Positions 51,343 through 60,532 of a stretch of DNA of 64,000 nucleotides are shown here, one piece after another. The notes under the pieces were generated by a model. It saw only the letters and a program-made list of their open reading frames with translations, did no database searches and was not told the DNA's origin. A program made the translations under genes and the position numbers. Positions within the stretch are counted from its first letter, which is position 1. Every line of letters starts with the position of its first letter. Source of the stretch: Paenibacillus sp. H1-7 (GTDB lineage Bacteria; Bacillota; Bacilli; Paenibacillales; NBRC-103111); NCBI RefSeq assembly GCF_022354825.1, contig NZ_CP031168.1:1861501-1925500 (forward strand). The letters are read 5' to 3'.

Positions 51343-51771
51343 ATGCAAGGATATAACGTGATAATGATCTACAATAAAGAGTTGGACCGGCTGCTTATGT
51401 GCCGACGATTAAAGGATCCTTATAAAGGATTAAGCAATTTGGTCGGCGGCAAAATCGAGAGCGGCGAAACGGGGATGGAAGCCGCCTACCGGGAACTGTT
51501 CGAGGAAACGGGCATTTCCCGGAAGGATGTTCATTTGCATCATATCATGGATTTTAAATATTATTTGCAGCATTGCTATGTGGAAGTGTATGCCGGCAAA
51601 CTGCAGCATGACGTCCCGGTATCCGGAGATGAAAATGAACTGTACTGGTCGGATTTGAATCAAGATTTTTTTGACATGACTAGGTATGCCGGTGAAGGAA
51701 ATATAGGACATATGCTTGAACAAGTGAAGCTGAGCGGCATTCTAACGGATCCGACACTTACGGTCAACTAG
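51343..51771 (+). CDS. Nudix hydrolase (MutT/8-oxo-dGTP type)
   Basis: 142 aa. Complete Nudix box GGKIESGETGMEAAYRELFEETGI, matching Gx5Ex7REUxEExGU. The preceding LLMCRRLKDPYKGLSNLV is of the YjhB/MutT-like type. It hydrolyses a nucleoside-diphosphate-linked compound. Probably cotranscribed with the PadR gene. Confidence 0.93.
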   Translation: MQGYNVIMIYNKELDRLLMCRRLKDPYKGLSNLVGGKIESGETGMEAAYRELFEETGISRKDVHLHHIMDFKYYLQHCYVEVYAGKLQHDVPVSGDENELYWSDLNQDFFDMTRYAGEGNIGHMLEQVKLSGILTDPTLTVN

Positions 51772-51781
51772 AGACACTGCA

Positions 51782-51808
51782 CGAGGCTGCCGGGATCCGG
51801 CAGCCTCG
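51782..51808 (+). terminator. Hairpin after the Nudix gene
   Basis: Perfect 12-bp stem CGAGGCTGCCGG / CCGGCAGCCTCG with loop GAT, 10 nt after the stop; no T tract, so termination efficiency is doubtful. Confidence 0.5.
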
Positions 51809-51985
51809 ATGTGCTGCATAGGTACTTTCCTTGATTTTGTGCGTAATCTCAGGGACAAAATGTAATGTCGGTATTGGACCACTCCCTATCATAATACTCT
51901 CATTATTCTCTCAAAAAAACGAAATTGTATCATATCGTATGGCGTATAATGTTTTCAACTGATACTCTGAAGGAGTCGGTAGCCG

Positions 51986-54079
51986 ATGGTGTCAAACAAG
52001 GAGATGCTACGATCGGATAGAGCTTATTTTGTCGGGCGGGCACAAGAATTGGATATCATGCATAAACACGCAGAAGGCGGTTTTGTGTGGCGGTGGCTTC
52101 ATATTTTCGGTCAAAGCGGCATGGGGAAATCGACCCTTCTGCGCCGGTTCCTGTCAGAAACGGAGGAGGGCCGCTGTTATTATATTGATGGAAGCAAAGT
52201 CATTCAGCAGAAAGAAACCATTCTGGATCAATTAGCGGTACAGCTTGTGAAAGCCGGAGTAATAAATAAAATACAGCATTGCGATTCAGACTTAATTGCT
52301 CAATGCATAAACCGGCTTTCACGTTCATTACGCGGCCATATAGTCCTCTTAATCGATTCATTCGATGATCGGCATGCAATAGAGCATTGGTTCCTGCAAT
52401 GGATCAACACATTGGATGTATCGATCCGTATCGTCACGATCGGTCGAAACACTCTCACGGGAGGCTGGCTTCGTTCCGGCTGGGTGGATTCCACTCATAC
52501 GATTCAATTGCAGGCGCTATCTGCTATTGAGGTGGAACGATATGCCAAGCTGAGGGGAATATCCAAACCGGCTGATCAAACCAAGCTTTTCCGATTTTCC
52601 AGAGGGATACCGCTTGCCATGGTCTTAGCTGCAGAAACGATACTCAAAGGCGGTACATCCATGCAGTTCGATCGAGAGGAAACCTATCGTCTCGTTTCGG
52701 TATTGATGCAGGAATTGCTTCGAGGGTTACCGGCATACATGCAGCGGATTCTTGAAGCCGCTTCCGTTTATTGGCGTTTTAATGAAGAGAGACTCTCCGT
52801 AATATTGGAAACGGATCTGGAGCCGGATTCATTCCGGCAGTTTGTCAGCATGCCGTTCGTCATGATGAAGGAAGACGGCTGGATGCTTCATGACGCTGTA
52901 AGAGCATGGATGCTGGAGGATTTCGCCCTTCGGAAACCAATCGCTTACGAAACTATGCGGCGCAATGCGCTGCAGCAAATTCGCAGTGAAGAACGACTGC
53001 ATCCGGAACGGCGGTTCGAGCTGCAAATTGATAAAATGAGCCTCCACGAGAACCCGATCGTTCGGGCAATCTGTTACTCAGGACATCCGGACGGCGAGAT
53101 CGAGTTACGCCCATGCCGGGAATGTGACTTGCCTGTTCTGCGCAGTCTCTATATCCAATTTTATCGATACTCGTCACCTGTAACTGAAGAAGAGCTGCCA
53201 ATGCTAAATCTGCTGCAGGATATTTGGGCAGCTGATCCTGCTTCCTTCGTTACAATATGGAAAGAGGATGAACTTATTGCCTTTTTCGGGGAAGTTCCAT
53301 TACATGACAGGATGCTCAAAGTGCTGTGCAAGGAACCTTTGCTCAAACCTTTCTTAAATGGTTGGGAGCCCATTCCTAATGCATATTTATTCGCTCTCAT
53401 TGGAATTAAACCGGAGCTCGAGGGAACCACCCGCGCTTATATTATCAATACACTGATGAAGCACTTTACGCGCGCCGAGTGGATCTTGGATTTTACTTGC
53501 TTGAAGGAATGGTTTCCTGTATTTGAGCTTTGCGGATTCGAACGAGTCCCTTGGGCAGACTCAGCTTCCTCTATGGGAACGGAGTATCGTGCGTTTGTCC
53601 TTGATCTTAGACAAGAAGATTTTGTTGCAAAGCTCGACCGTTCCGTAAACCGGGGTACTAATGCGCAAGCTTCGGCGCCACCGTCAACCAAGCAGGACAT
53701 TCAGGAACTTAAAAACGTCTTAAAGCATTGGTCCCTTCTCACGAGAAATCCGGCACTATCTCAATCGTATGCTCGTTTATTTCCTCATCGTGTTATGAAA
53801 GGCTTATCCGCTGAGGAGGCCGGCTATGCTGTACAAAGGGACTTGGAGGAGGCAATCCGTGGACTGGCGGAAGGCGATGAAAATGAGGAGATGCTCGGTA
53901 AACTGTTATCCAGTCTCTATTTAGAGAGAATTAGGCCGCACGAACGTGTGGCCAAACAATTGAATGTGTCGACAGCCACTTATTATAGACACTTAAATAA
54001 GGCTTTGGATTTGCTATACCAGTCATTAGAAAGCGGGGGAAAGGTTAATGAAAAGGAGCATCCCCGGAGGATGTCATAA
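51986..54079 (+). CDS. STAND-like P-loop ATPase with GNAT-like and C-terminal HTH regions
   Basis: 697 aa. Walker A FGQSGMGKST at residues 41-50 and Walker B IVLLIDSFDD at 119-128, then RIVTIGRN (sensor-1 like) and a winged-helix-like region (PFVMMKEDGWMLHDAVRAWM). Residues about 374-545 (IELRPCRECDLPVLRSLYIQFY...FVTIWKEDELIAFFGEV...WILDFTCLKEWFPVFELCGFERV) resemble an acetyltransferase fold without a clear acetyl-CoA loop. The C-terminus (RIRPHERVAKQLNVSTATYYRHLNKALDLL) is a helix-turn-helix of sigma-70 region 4 type. It is probably a signal-responsive transcription factor. ATG after AAGGAG. Targets unknown; the stalk-protein gene follows 139 nt later. Confidence 0.82.
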   Translation: MVSNKEMLRSDRAYFVGRAQELDIMHKHAEGGFVWRWLHIFGQSGMGKSTLLRRFLSETEEGRCYYIDGSKVIQQKETILDQLAVQLVKAGVINKIQHCDSDLIAQCINRLSRSLRGHIVLLIDSFDDRHAIEHWFLQWINTLDVSIRIVTIGRNTLTGGWLRSGWVDSTHTIQLQALSAIEVERYAKLRGISKPADQTKLFRFSRGIPLAMVLAAETILKGGTSMQFDREETYRLVSVLMQELLRGLPAYMQRILEAASVYWRFNEERLSVILETDLEPDSFRQFVSMPFVMMKEDGWMLHDAVRAWMLEDFALRKPIAYETMRRNALQQIRSEERLHPERRFELQIDKMSLHENPIVRAICYSGHPDGEIELRPCRECDLPVLRSLYIQFYRYSSPVTEEELPMLNLLQDIWAADPASFVTIWKEDELIAFFGEVPLHDRMLKVLCKEPLLKPFLNGWEPIPNAYLFALIGIKPELEGTTRAYIINTLMKHFTRAEWILDFTCLKEWFPVFELCGFERVPWADSASSMGTEYRAFVLDLRQEDFVAKLDRSVNRGTNAQASAPPSTKQDIQELKNVLKHWSLLTRNPALSQSYARLFPHRVMKGLSAEEAGYAVQRDLEEAIRGLAEGDENEEMLGKLLSSLYLERIRPHERVAKQLNVSTATYYRHLNKALDLLYQSLESGGKVNEKEHPRRMS

Positions 54080-54218
54080 TGAAATGATGCACTACGGCAA
54101 GTAAAGCAGACCCGGTGCATCTGAAGCATTAAGCGAAACGCCCCCGTTAAAGGTGCAAAAAGCATCAGCTTGGTGTGCAGTTCATTCCCGTATCTTTTTG
54201 AACAAGGAGGGACCCATC

Positions 54219-55346
54219 ATGACAACCAAGAGGTTTTCTCGATCCCTGAAAATTATCGTGTGCGCATTTCTCTTGTTAACGCTGATTCCGCAAGCTCTCT
54301 TTTCTGCTGAAAAGACTATAAACATCTACTTTAACGGAGAGCTGCTCTATTTTGACAATGCTCAGCCGGTATTGAAGGACGGAAGGACGCTCGTGCCCTT
54401 TCGCAAGCTTTTCGAAACATTGGGATTTGCGGTAAAATGGGTCGACACCGGCAGCCTGCGGCAGGCGATTGGAACAAAAGACGGCCTCGAAATCGAGCTA
54501 ACCATTAACGATAACAACGCGAAAGTAAATGGCAAGAGCATTCTCTTGGATGTACCGGCGCAAATGATTCAAGACAGCACGATGGTACCGCTTCGCTTCG
54601 TATCGGAGAACAGCGGTTTTCAGGTCACTTTTACCGACAGCAGCAGCGCTTCGGAGATTCAAATCCGACCCGCAGGTGCAGCGGATGAGGCTCCGGCCCC
54701 GGCTCCTAACACCGATGATGTCGAGCCTTACGTAGTCAAAGGCCGTGTTGTTGATACACAAGGCCGCCCGATCCAGGGTGCAGAAGTATTTGCGGATAAC
54801 CAGCTGCTCTATAACAGCAACTTAAACGCGGTTACCGATGCGAACGGTTACTATCGAATCGATCTGCCGCTCTTAGCCACCACTTGGAGGATGGGCGGTT
54901 CTCACAGCGTAAATTCGTACAAAATCGATTTGACGCCTGAGGTCGATGCGGCTTTTGCAGGAAATACAGGGGCTATTCGTAATTTTACCTTGCAGGCGGA
55001 AACCGTTTATGGAGAGCTCTATCTTTACATTGCCTTAGACGATTTCGTTAAAGGTTATATGGAAAATAATGTAGAGCTAACTCTTACTCCTATCGATTCA
55101 CCCATGGGCGGCAGCGGCCAGGTCATTACCAAATACGGCTACAATTTTCCGGGCGGGTTCGGTATGAATGATGTGCCGCTCGGCAAGTACAAGGTGACCG
55201 CCCGATATGCTCCTCCCGGCGAGAAGCCGGTACAAATGCTTGTAAGTGTTCGAAACAAAGGAAAGTACGCCGATAGCGTAGAATTCGAATTCAGTCCTCT
55301 CGTGCCAGGGATTTATCAAGCCGAGATTGAAGTAAAAATGCCGTAA
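54219..55346 (+). CDS. Secreted stalk-domain protein with Cna-B/carboxypeptidase-regulatory-like domain
   Basis: 375 aa from the ATG at 54219 (AAGGAGG, spacing 8). Signal peptide SLKIIVCAFLLLTLIPQALFSA; Cu_amine_oxidN1-like domain about residues 30-150 (VLKDGRTLVPFRKLFETLGFAVKW and DSTMVPLRFVSENSGFQV); linker PAPAPNTD; then a carboxypeptidase-regulatory-like domain (VKGRVVDTQGRPIQGAEVF...TDANGYYRIDLP) and a further beta-rich part. Extracellular; probably a surface or matrix protein. No catalytic residues seen. Confidence 0.9.
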   Translation: MTTKRFSRSLKIIVCAFLLLTLIPQALFSAEKTINIYFNGELLYFDNAQPVLKDGRTLVPFRKLFETLGFAVKWVDTGSLRQAIGTKDGLEIELTINDNNAKVNGKSILLDVPAQMIQDSTMVPLRFVSENSGFQVTFTDSSSASEIQIRPAGAADEAPAPAPNTDDVEPYVVKGRVVDTQGRPIQGAEVFADNQLLYNSNLNAVTDANGYYRIDLPLLATTWRMGGSHSVNSYKIDLTPEVDAAFAGNTGAIRNFTLQAETVYGELYLYIALDDFVKGYMENNVELTLTPIDSPMGGSGQVITKYGYNFPGGFGMNDVPLGKYKVTARYAPPGEKPVQMLVSVRNKGKYADSVEFEFSPLVPGIYQAEIEVKMP

Positions 55347-55413
55347 GTACGGTTATGAGTGACGAAACCGAATGTACAAAAATAACATAGACAGGAAGTT
55401 ATGTTTCACAAAG

Positions 55414-55456
55414 AGAGGCTAGTACCGTCCCTTAGGACGTTACTAGCCTCTTTTTT
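55414..55456 (+). terminator. Terminator of the stalk-domain gene
   Basis: 17-bp stem AGAGGCTAGTACCGTCC with GGACGTTACTAGCCTCT (one mismatch), loop CTTA, then T5. Confidence 0.92.
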
Positions 55457-55631
55457 GTATCGAGGGGCTAATTTAAGGGTATGCGCCGAATGGGTCTTTT
55501 TCACCGAATTCGCTCGAGTTCCTGTTGCAACGATTTTCTGGAAATAAAAAGGAATTATTTAACATCGGGCGTATTGTATATAGGTAATCCTTTTTATGGA
55601 AGAAAGATATTATCCTAAGGAGACGGGCATC

Positions 55632-56129
55632 ATGAAAATTAACGCCCAAGGCGTGTCAGAGGTTGTATTGGAAGTGAAGGATATGGATCGGGCGATCGAT
55701 TTCTGGTCCGGCCAGCTGGGGTTTCCCATCGTTCAACAATGGGGGTATAGCGAGGGGCAATTTACGGAGGATGCGGGAACCATTTGGGCGACATGGCTGT
55801 ATGTAGGCGGGCCTACAAGATTAGGCTTATGGCTGCCGAGGGATTTTGATCAGCAGCAGCTAGCGGAGAAGGCTTCCTCCATCTCTTCATGGAACGGGCT
55901 TTTTGACGAGGGAGGTATTCATGTTCATTTGGCGTTATACGTTGGCATCGATGAAATGGAGAAGTCGATTCAAGTGCTTAAGAGTAATGAAATTAATATG
56001 AAAATAATAGAAAGGGGAAGTCACCGAAGGGTTTATTTTAAAGACACGGAAGAGAATGTGATCGAGTTGTACACTTTATCTATGAAAGAGGATTATGAAT
56101 ACAGGCTGGAGCAAGGGTTATTGAAGTGA
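55632..56129 (+). CDS. VOC/glyoxalase family protein
   Basis: 165 aa from the ATG at 55632 (AAGGAG). Two beta-alpha-beta-beta-beta modules: VSEVVLEVKDMDRAIDFWSGQLGF and IHVHLALYVGIDEMEKSIQVLKSN, ending VYFKDTEENVIELYT with the usual metal-binding Glu. Function could be dioxygenase, lyase or antibiotic-binding; not determinable. The PurM-like gene follows 36 nt later. Confidence 0.9.
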   Translation: MKINAQGVSEVVLEVKDMDRAIDFWSGQLGFPIVQQWGYSEGQFTEDAGTIWATWLYVGGPTRLGLWLPRDFDQQQLAEKASSISSWNGLFDEGGIHVHLALYVGIDEMEKSIQVLKSNEINMKIIERGSHRRVYFKDTEENVIELYTLSMKEDYEYRLEQGLLK

Positions 56130-56165
56130 GCAACCGTTCGTTAAACATAGGAGGCGATCGTTAAA

Positions 56166-57209
56166 ATGAACAAGGATAAGCTGACATACGCTGGAAGCGG
56201 GATTAATATCGACGATACCGATGCCGTCAAGCAAACGATGGCCAAAAGCTTGGAGACCAACGACAGCAGAGTATTGAATTCGCTGGGGGCTTTCGCTTCC
56301 CTGTACGATTTTAAATTTCCCGAGTACGAGCACCCGGTGCTGGTTATGAAAACGGAGGAGCCGGGGTCGAAGCAAAAGCTGGCTTTTCAGCATGGCCGGA
56401 TCCGCTCGATTTGCTACGATATGGTCAATCATTTGATCAATGACATTATCGTCATGGGGGCCAAGCCTTTGGCAGTGCAGGATGCGATTATTTGCGGGGC
56501 TGTGGACAAAGAGATCATCGGCGAAATCGTCGATGCCGTGTCGGCGGCTTGCAAGGAGCAGGATTGTGTGCTTACAGGCGGTGAGACATCCATTCAGCCA
56601 GGTGTTCTGGAAAAAGGCTCCTACATCCTCACGTCGAGCATCGTAGGCGTTGTCGATAAAGCCAGGATCATTGACGGCTCAGCCATACGCAAGGGAGATG
56701 CGGTGGTGGCTGTTGCCTCCAATGGAATTCATACGAACGGATATACTCTCGTCCGGGCCATTATGGACAAATATCCTGAAATAATGGATAAGCAGGTAGG
56801 AGAAGAGAGCTTCCTGGATGCCATTATGAAGCCGCATTTATGCTACTACAAGTCTATCCGGGATTTGTTCGGATCGGACGTTTTACACGGGATGGCCCAT
56901 ATTACCGGAGGGGGGATCGAGGGCAACTTAAACCGCATTATACCCGAGCAGCTGGACGCTTTTATCGATTTGTCCCGATTGGACATTTTGCCGATATTCA
57001 AGCTGCTTCATCAAGTAGGTGATGTCGATGAAAGAGAGATGCTGCGCACCTTTAATATGGGAGCGGGATTACTCCTCGTTATCGATCCGTCAGCTGTCGA
57101 AACGACTGTGGAGCATTTGGCAAAGCACGGACTGTCAAGCTATGTCATCGGGGAAATGGCAGAAGGGAATAGGCAGGTCGTGTTCCAAGGTCAGCTGCAG
57201 TGGGGGTAG
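56166..57209 (+). CDS. PurM-like (AIR synthase-related) protein
   Basis: 347 aa. AIR synthase/SelD superfamily: DMVNHLINDIIVMGAKPLAVQDAI (N-terminal ATP-binding half) and GGETSIQPGVLEKGSYILTSSIVG, SNGIHTNGYTLVRAI, HITGGGIEGNLNRIIPE. It lacks the usual pur-operon context, and an authentic purM is expected elsewhere, so it may act on another substrate. Shares the short spacing with the VOC gene and may be cotranscribed. Confidence 0.88.
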   Translation: MNKDKLTYAGSGINIDDTDAVKQTMAKSLETNDSRVLNSLGAFASLYDFKFPEYEHPVLVMKTEEPGSKQKLAFQHGRIRSICYDMVNHLINDIIVMGAKPLAVQDAIICGAVDKEIIGEIVDAVSAACKEQDCVLTGGETSIQPGVLEKGSYILTSSIVGVVDKARIIDGSAIRKGDAVVAVASNGIHTNGYTLVRAIMDKYPEIMDKQVGEESFLDAIMKPHLCYYKSIRDLFGSDVLHGMAHITGGGIEGNLNRIIPEQLDAFIDLSRLDILPIFKLLHQVGDVDEREMLRTFNMGAGLLLVIDPSAVETTVEHLAKHGLSSYVIGEMAEGNRQVVFQGQLQWG

Positions 57210-57304
57210 GCAGGGCGAATAATTAACTATAGGCGTTCTCTCCAAACCAATCGCGGCGGAAGCATGATAATTTGGAATCATCAAGCTTAAGCGAGGAAAC
57301 GATC

Positions 57305-57448
57305 TTGAAAGAAACAGCGGCCTCGTTACATGAATACATGAACGCTCTTGTGCATCTCGGCTATTTCAACGGGGCAGTGCTGGTTGCCCAAAATGACCGA
57401 GTCTCCATAATAGCCGCCGCCTATAGGGAGGGGATGCAAGATGACTAA
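57305..57448 (+). pseudogene. N-terminal fragment of a serine hydrolase (beta-lactamase family)
   Basis: A 47-codon frame (TTG start after GCGAGGA) reads LKETAASLHEYMNALVHLGYFNGAVLVAQNDRV..., the typical N-terminus of class C-like serine hydrolases, then stops where the SxxK catalytic motif would follow. Two short frames after it (57441-57497 and 57474-57551) look like unrelated scraps. The 57210-57670 gap holds no complete gene. Confidence 0.55.
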
Positions 57449-57670
57449 TCTGTCAGCAGAAGAAGCTTTGAAAAATGACGATTGTAATATCCGATAAGAC
57501 TGCGGAAGTCGTCTATCTCATCGACCCAAACGGCATATCATTAGAAAAGTAAGGAGGGCACCTCACAAAGCACACCGATACAAGCGGTAAACAGATTGAC
57601 GCGGAGCGGGCCTCATGATGTATAATGATTCAAACCTTTGCTGCAGGTTAGCATGGAGAGGAGTCATGGG

Positions 57671-58300
57671 ATGGTCAGTGGGGGTACTTTGATTGCATTT
57701 GCGCTTGTCTCGCTCGGAATGGTGTGTTCTCCGGGTCCGAATATGATTTACCTGATTTCCCGGTCCATTACGCAAGGACGTACCGCCGGATTCATTTCGC
57801 TGCTTGGCGTTATTCTTGGATTCATCGTTTATATTTGTGCGACCATGCTGGGTCTTTCCGCGATTTTTCTCACGGTTCCGTACGTTTATGAAGCGATCAA
57901 ATGGGCGGGCGCAGCCTATTTGCTTTGGCTCGCATGGAACGCGATCAAGCCGGGTGCAGCATCTCTGTGGACACCCCGCGAGCTGACCGCCGAGCCGGCG
58001 AAGAAGCTGTTTCTCATGGGCTTCATGACGAATTTGCTCAATCCGAAAATCGCTGTGCTTTATGTGTCGCTTCTGCCCCAGTTCGTCGATCCGGATCGGG
58101 GCTCGGTGTTAGGACAAAGCGCAATACTCGGTTTGACGCAAATTGTCGTCAGCTTTACCGTTAACTTGATTATTGTTCTAGTGGCAAGCAGAGTCGCCGC
58201 ATGGTTCACCACGCGTCCGACCTGGCTTAAGGTTCAGCGCTGGCTGATGGCAGGGGTGCTGACCGGCCTTGCAGCCCGTCTTGCATTTGATCGCAGATAG
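57671..58300 (+). CDS. LysE family exporter
   Basis: 209 aa from the ATG at 57671 (AGGAG). Six helices; signature GMVCSPGPNMIYLISRSITQGRTAGFISLLGV at the start and FLMGFMTNLLNPKIAVLYVSLLPQF in the middle, the RhtB/LysE pattern. It exports amino acids or similar metabolites; the substrate is unknown. Confidence 0.94.
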   Translation: MVSGGTLIAFALVSLGMVCSPGPNMIYLISRSITQGRTAGFISLLGVILGFIVYICATMLGLSAIFLTVPYVYEAIKWAGAAYLLWLAWNAIKPGAASLWTPRELTAEPAKKLFLMGFMTNLLNPKIAVLYVSLLPQFVDPDRGSVLGQSAILGLTQIVVSFTVNLIIVLVASRVAAWFTTRPTWLKVQRWLMAGVLTGLAARLAFDRR

Positions 58301-58396
58301 AGGCGCGTCTGCAGGAGTGGGTACATAGCGGCGGAACGACGGTTTGGCTGGTAGCCGCCGGGAGCAAGTTGCCGCTATGTGTATTCCTGCGTGCTA

Positions 58397-59050
58397 CTAC
58401 CATTTGATTTGCCGGATTAGGCGAATGAGTTGTCCCCGTTCCTCCTCCTCGATAGGCCACGCCTCAATCTCCTCGACGATTCGCGTCAGGTTAACATATC
58501 CTTTTGCAACACCGTTTAAGCGAGCTGCCAACGTTGAATTCACCAGATCCTCATGGGACGGATAGAGGGTGGATAGCTTCCCGTAGGCGTCCGGGAAACG
58601 TTTCAAATAATATTTCTGATGCCTGTCCTCAGCTCTATAAAACCGCACAAAAGGAGCGACCTCCGTGTCAGGCCGGCCATTCCCCAGCTGCTCCCGATGC
58701 TGCAGGACATTCCGGATCACGCCCAACTGCATCTCATCGCGGTACAGCAGGATAGAACGGTACTGCCTGCCTTTGTAATCGTTAATATTTTGCGGATTAT
58801 GGTTGTCCCAAAATACATTTACTATAGAATCCAATGACACAATCTCCGGGTCAAAATCCATTTCGACCGTCTCCGAATGGTCTCCCAGCTGATGGTAGGT
58901 CGGGTCGGCAGTCGTCCCTCCGGCATATCCGACGCGCGTTCTCACTATGCCAGCCATATGCCCGAACAACGCGTCCGGACTCCAAAAGCACCCCATTCCC
59001 AGCGTAACCGTTTGAATGTTCTCTTGATTCAATGAGGTCACCTCCGACAT
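58397..59050 (-). CDS. msrA: Peptide-methionine (S)-S-oxide reductase
   Basis: 217 aa. Active-site Cys in TLGMGCFWSPDALFG (more usual GCFWGAE), then GYAGGTTADPTYHQLGDHSETVEMDFDP and RQYRSILLY. It reduces methionine-S-sulfoxide in proteins with thioredoxin. The change of the canonical Glu after GCFW is noteworthy and resembles a divergent MsrA subgroup. ATG at 59050 after GGAGGTGACC. Confidence 0.93.
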   Translation of the reverse strand: MSEVTSLNQENIQTVTLGMGCFWSPDALFGHMAGIVRTRVGYAGGTTADPTYHQLGDHSETVEMDFDPEIVSLDSIVNVFWDNHNPQNINDYKGRQYRSILLYRDEMQLGVIRNVLQHREQLGNGRPDTEVAPFVRFYRAEDRHQKYYLKRFPDAYGKLSTLYPSHEDLVNSTLAARLNGVAKGYVNLTRIVEEIEAWPIEEEERGQLIRLIRQIKW

Positions 59051-59187
59051 CCATCATACCATTTCAAGCCTGGTTTATGAAAAAAGTGGCGATATCGATG
59101 CGCAGGCAGGTAAAGACGAGCCTCCCGCCGATTAAGTCCTTGATGGATCAGGTGCAACGGGAGGTTTTCTTCATGGAATTTAAAGAC

Positions 59188-59462
59188 GAGTCCCGCCGCT
59201 CGTATCAATCCATTGACCAGTCACCCAACGGCTGTCCGAAGAGGCAAGAAAGCCGGCGATATCCGCCACATCTTCCGGCTCTCACCATCGGTTGAAGGCT
59301 GAAAGATCGGCGGCATATTTTTACCCGTCAGGTTCCTGCAGCGTTGGAGCATTCATCTCGTTATTAATGAAGCCGGACAAAATAGCGTTCACCGTAATAT
59401 TACGGGGACCAAGATGTTGAGCCAAGACACTTGTAAGTGTGTTCACCGCCCTTTTGTGAATG
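59188..59462 (-). pseudogene. 3' half of a short-chain dehydrogenase gene
   Basis: On the minus strand: HKRAVNTLTSVLAQHLGPRN and ITVNAILSGFINNEMN, then after a stop/frameshift EPEDVADIAGFLASSDSRWV and TGQWIDTSGG. This is the classical SDR C-terminal half (from the Lys of YxxxK onward). The N-terminal half with the NAD motif is missing and stops or shifts interrupt the rest. It is a decayed gene. Confidence 0.7.
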
Positions 59463-59465
59463 AAC

Positions 59466-59500
59466 GTAAATAAAGCCTGCTGATCTCAATCAACAGGCTG
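59466..59500 (-). terminator. Terminator of the AraC/GyrI-like gene
   Basis: AGCCTG(C/T)TGA stem pairs 59474-59483 with 59490-59499 (one mismatch), followed on the minus strand by TTTATTTAC. Confidence 0.7.
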
Positions 59501-59544
59501 AACGATAGAGTTTTCAGGCGAACCTCAGTACCCGGCTTGTCCTG

Positions 59545-60405
59545 CTATTTCTTAATGACAGGAATCCAAACCTCGCATTGGTAATCTACCGATGTCGTAT
59601 CTCCGGAAGGGTATACCTCTATCTCAGGCAGTCCGGCATGCTCATAGCCCGTAGCAGGGAACCATTCCTGGAAAATTCGCTGAAACACGCTCTGGATGGA
59701 TCCCGGAATCGGTCCGACGCATGGAAAGACCGCCCAGGTCGAAGCCGGGATGGTTCTCGTCTCAAAGCCATCTGCATGGACACCTGGCTTCATTTCGCCT
59801 GCGATCATATAAGTGATATCCTCCGTATCGGGCTTCATATCCAGACAGAGTCCGAGCAATGCCTCATTTGCCCCCATAGAGCTGATCTGGGCAAGCGTGC
59901 CGTTGATCGTACTGTCCGCCCAGAACTTCGGAATGAGACGGGAATGTTCATTATCCCGGCAAGTCATTGTAAGCGATCGGCCGGCGACGGTAAAGGCCTC
60001 TTTTTCTACAATACGATAATCCATGTCTTTATCTCCCTTCAAGGATAGATGAAAGGAAATGCGGGGAAACGCCTTCAGGCTGACACCCGGGCTTCGGGCC
60101 TCCGACGGTGAAATGCCATGGATTTTCCGAAACGCCTTGGAGAAGGACTCGGGAGAATCGTAGCCGTATTTCAGCGCGATATCCAGCACTTTGGAGGATG
60201 ACATCGCCAATTCCTGGGCGGCCAATGTCAGCTTGCGTTTTCGCGTGTATTCCGCAACTGTCATCCCGGTCAGCATATGAAACATCCGTTGAAAATGAAA
60301 CGGAGACGAGTGGGCCGCTTTGGCGATTTGCTCGATATCCAGCCGTTCCTCCATTTTGTTCTCCATAAGGTCAATAGCTTCTTTCATCCGGATAAGCCAT
60401 TCCAA
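59545..60405 (-). CDS. AraC family regulator with GyrI-like effector domain
   Basis: 286 aa from a TTG at 60405; AAGGAGG at 60414-60420 is 8 nt away, whereas the ATG at 60411 is only 2 nt away and the ATG at 60432 lies before it. The HTH comes first (DIEQIAKAAHSSPFHFQRMFHMLTGMTVAEYTRKRKL; DIALKYGYDSPESFSKAFRKIHGISPSEAR), followed by a GyrI-like/BacR small-molecule-binding domain (YRIVEKEAFTVAGRSLTMT...PEIEVYPSGDTTSVDYQCEVWIPV), as in Rob and BmrR-like regulators. It may sense hydrophobic compounds. Confidence 0.92.
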   Translation of the reverse strand: MEWLIRMKEAIDLMENKMEERLDIEQIAKAAHSSPFHFQRMFHMLTGMTVAEYTRKRKLTLAAQELAMSSSKVLDIALKYGYDSPESFSKAFRKIHGISPSEARSPGVSLKAFPRISFHLSLKGDKDMDYRIVEKEAFTVAGRSLTMTCRDNEHSRLIPKFWADSTINGTLAQISSMGANEALLGLCLDMKPDTEDITYMIAGEMKPGVHADGFETRTIPASTWAVFPCVGPIPGSIQSVFQRIFQEWFPATGYEHAGLPEIEVYPSGDTTSVDYQCEVWIPVIKK

Positions 60406-60532
60406 CCGCATAACCTCCTTTCTTGTATTCATCGTAACATGGATGCAGCGGGTGAGCCTGTCATTGCGTGCTTTCTTGTAACAGGTTAACTATGTGCATC
60501 ATTATACCCAATAACTTGTACGGAGAGATAGT

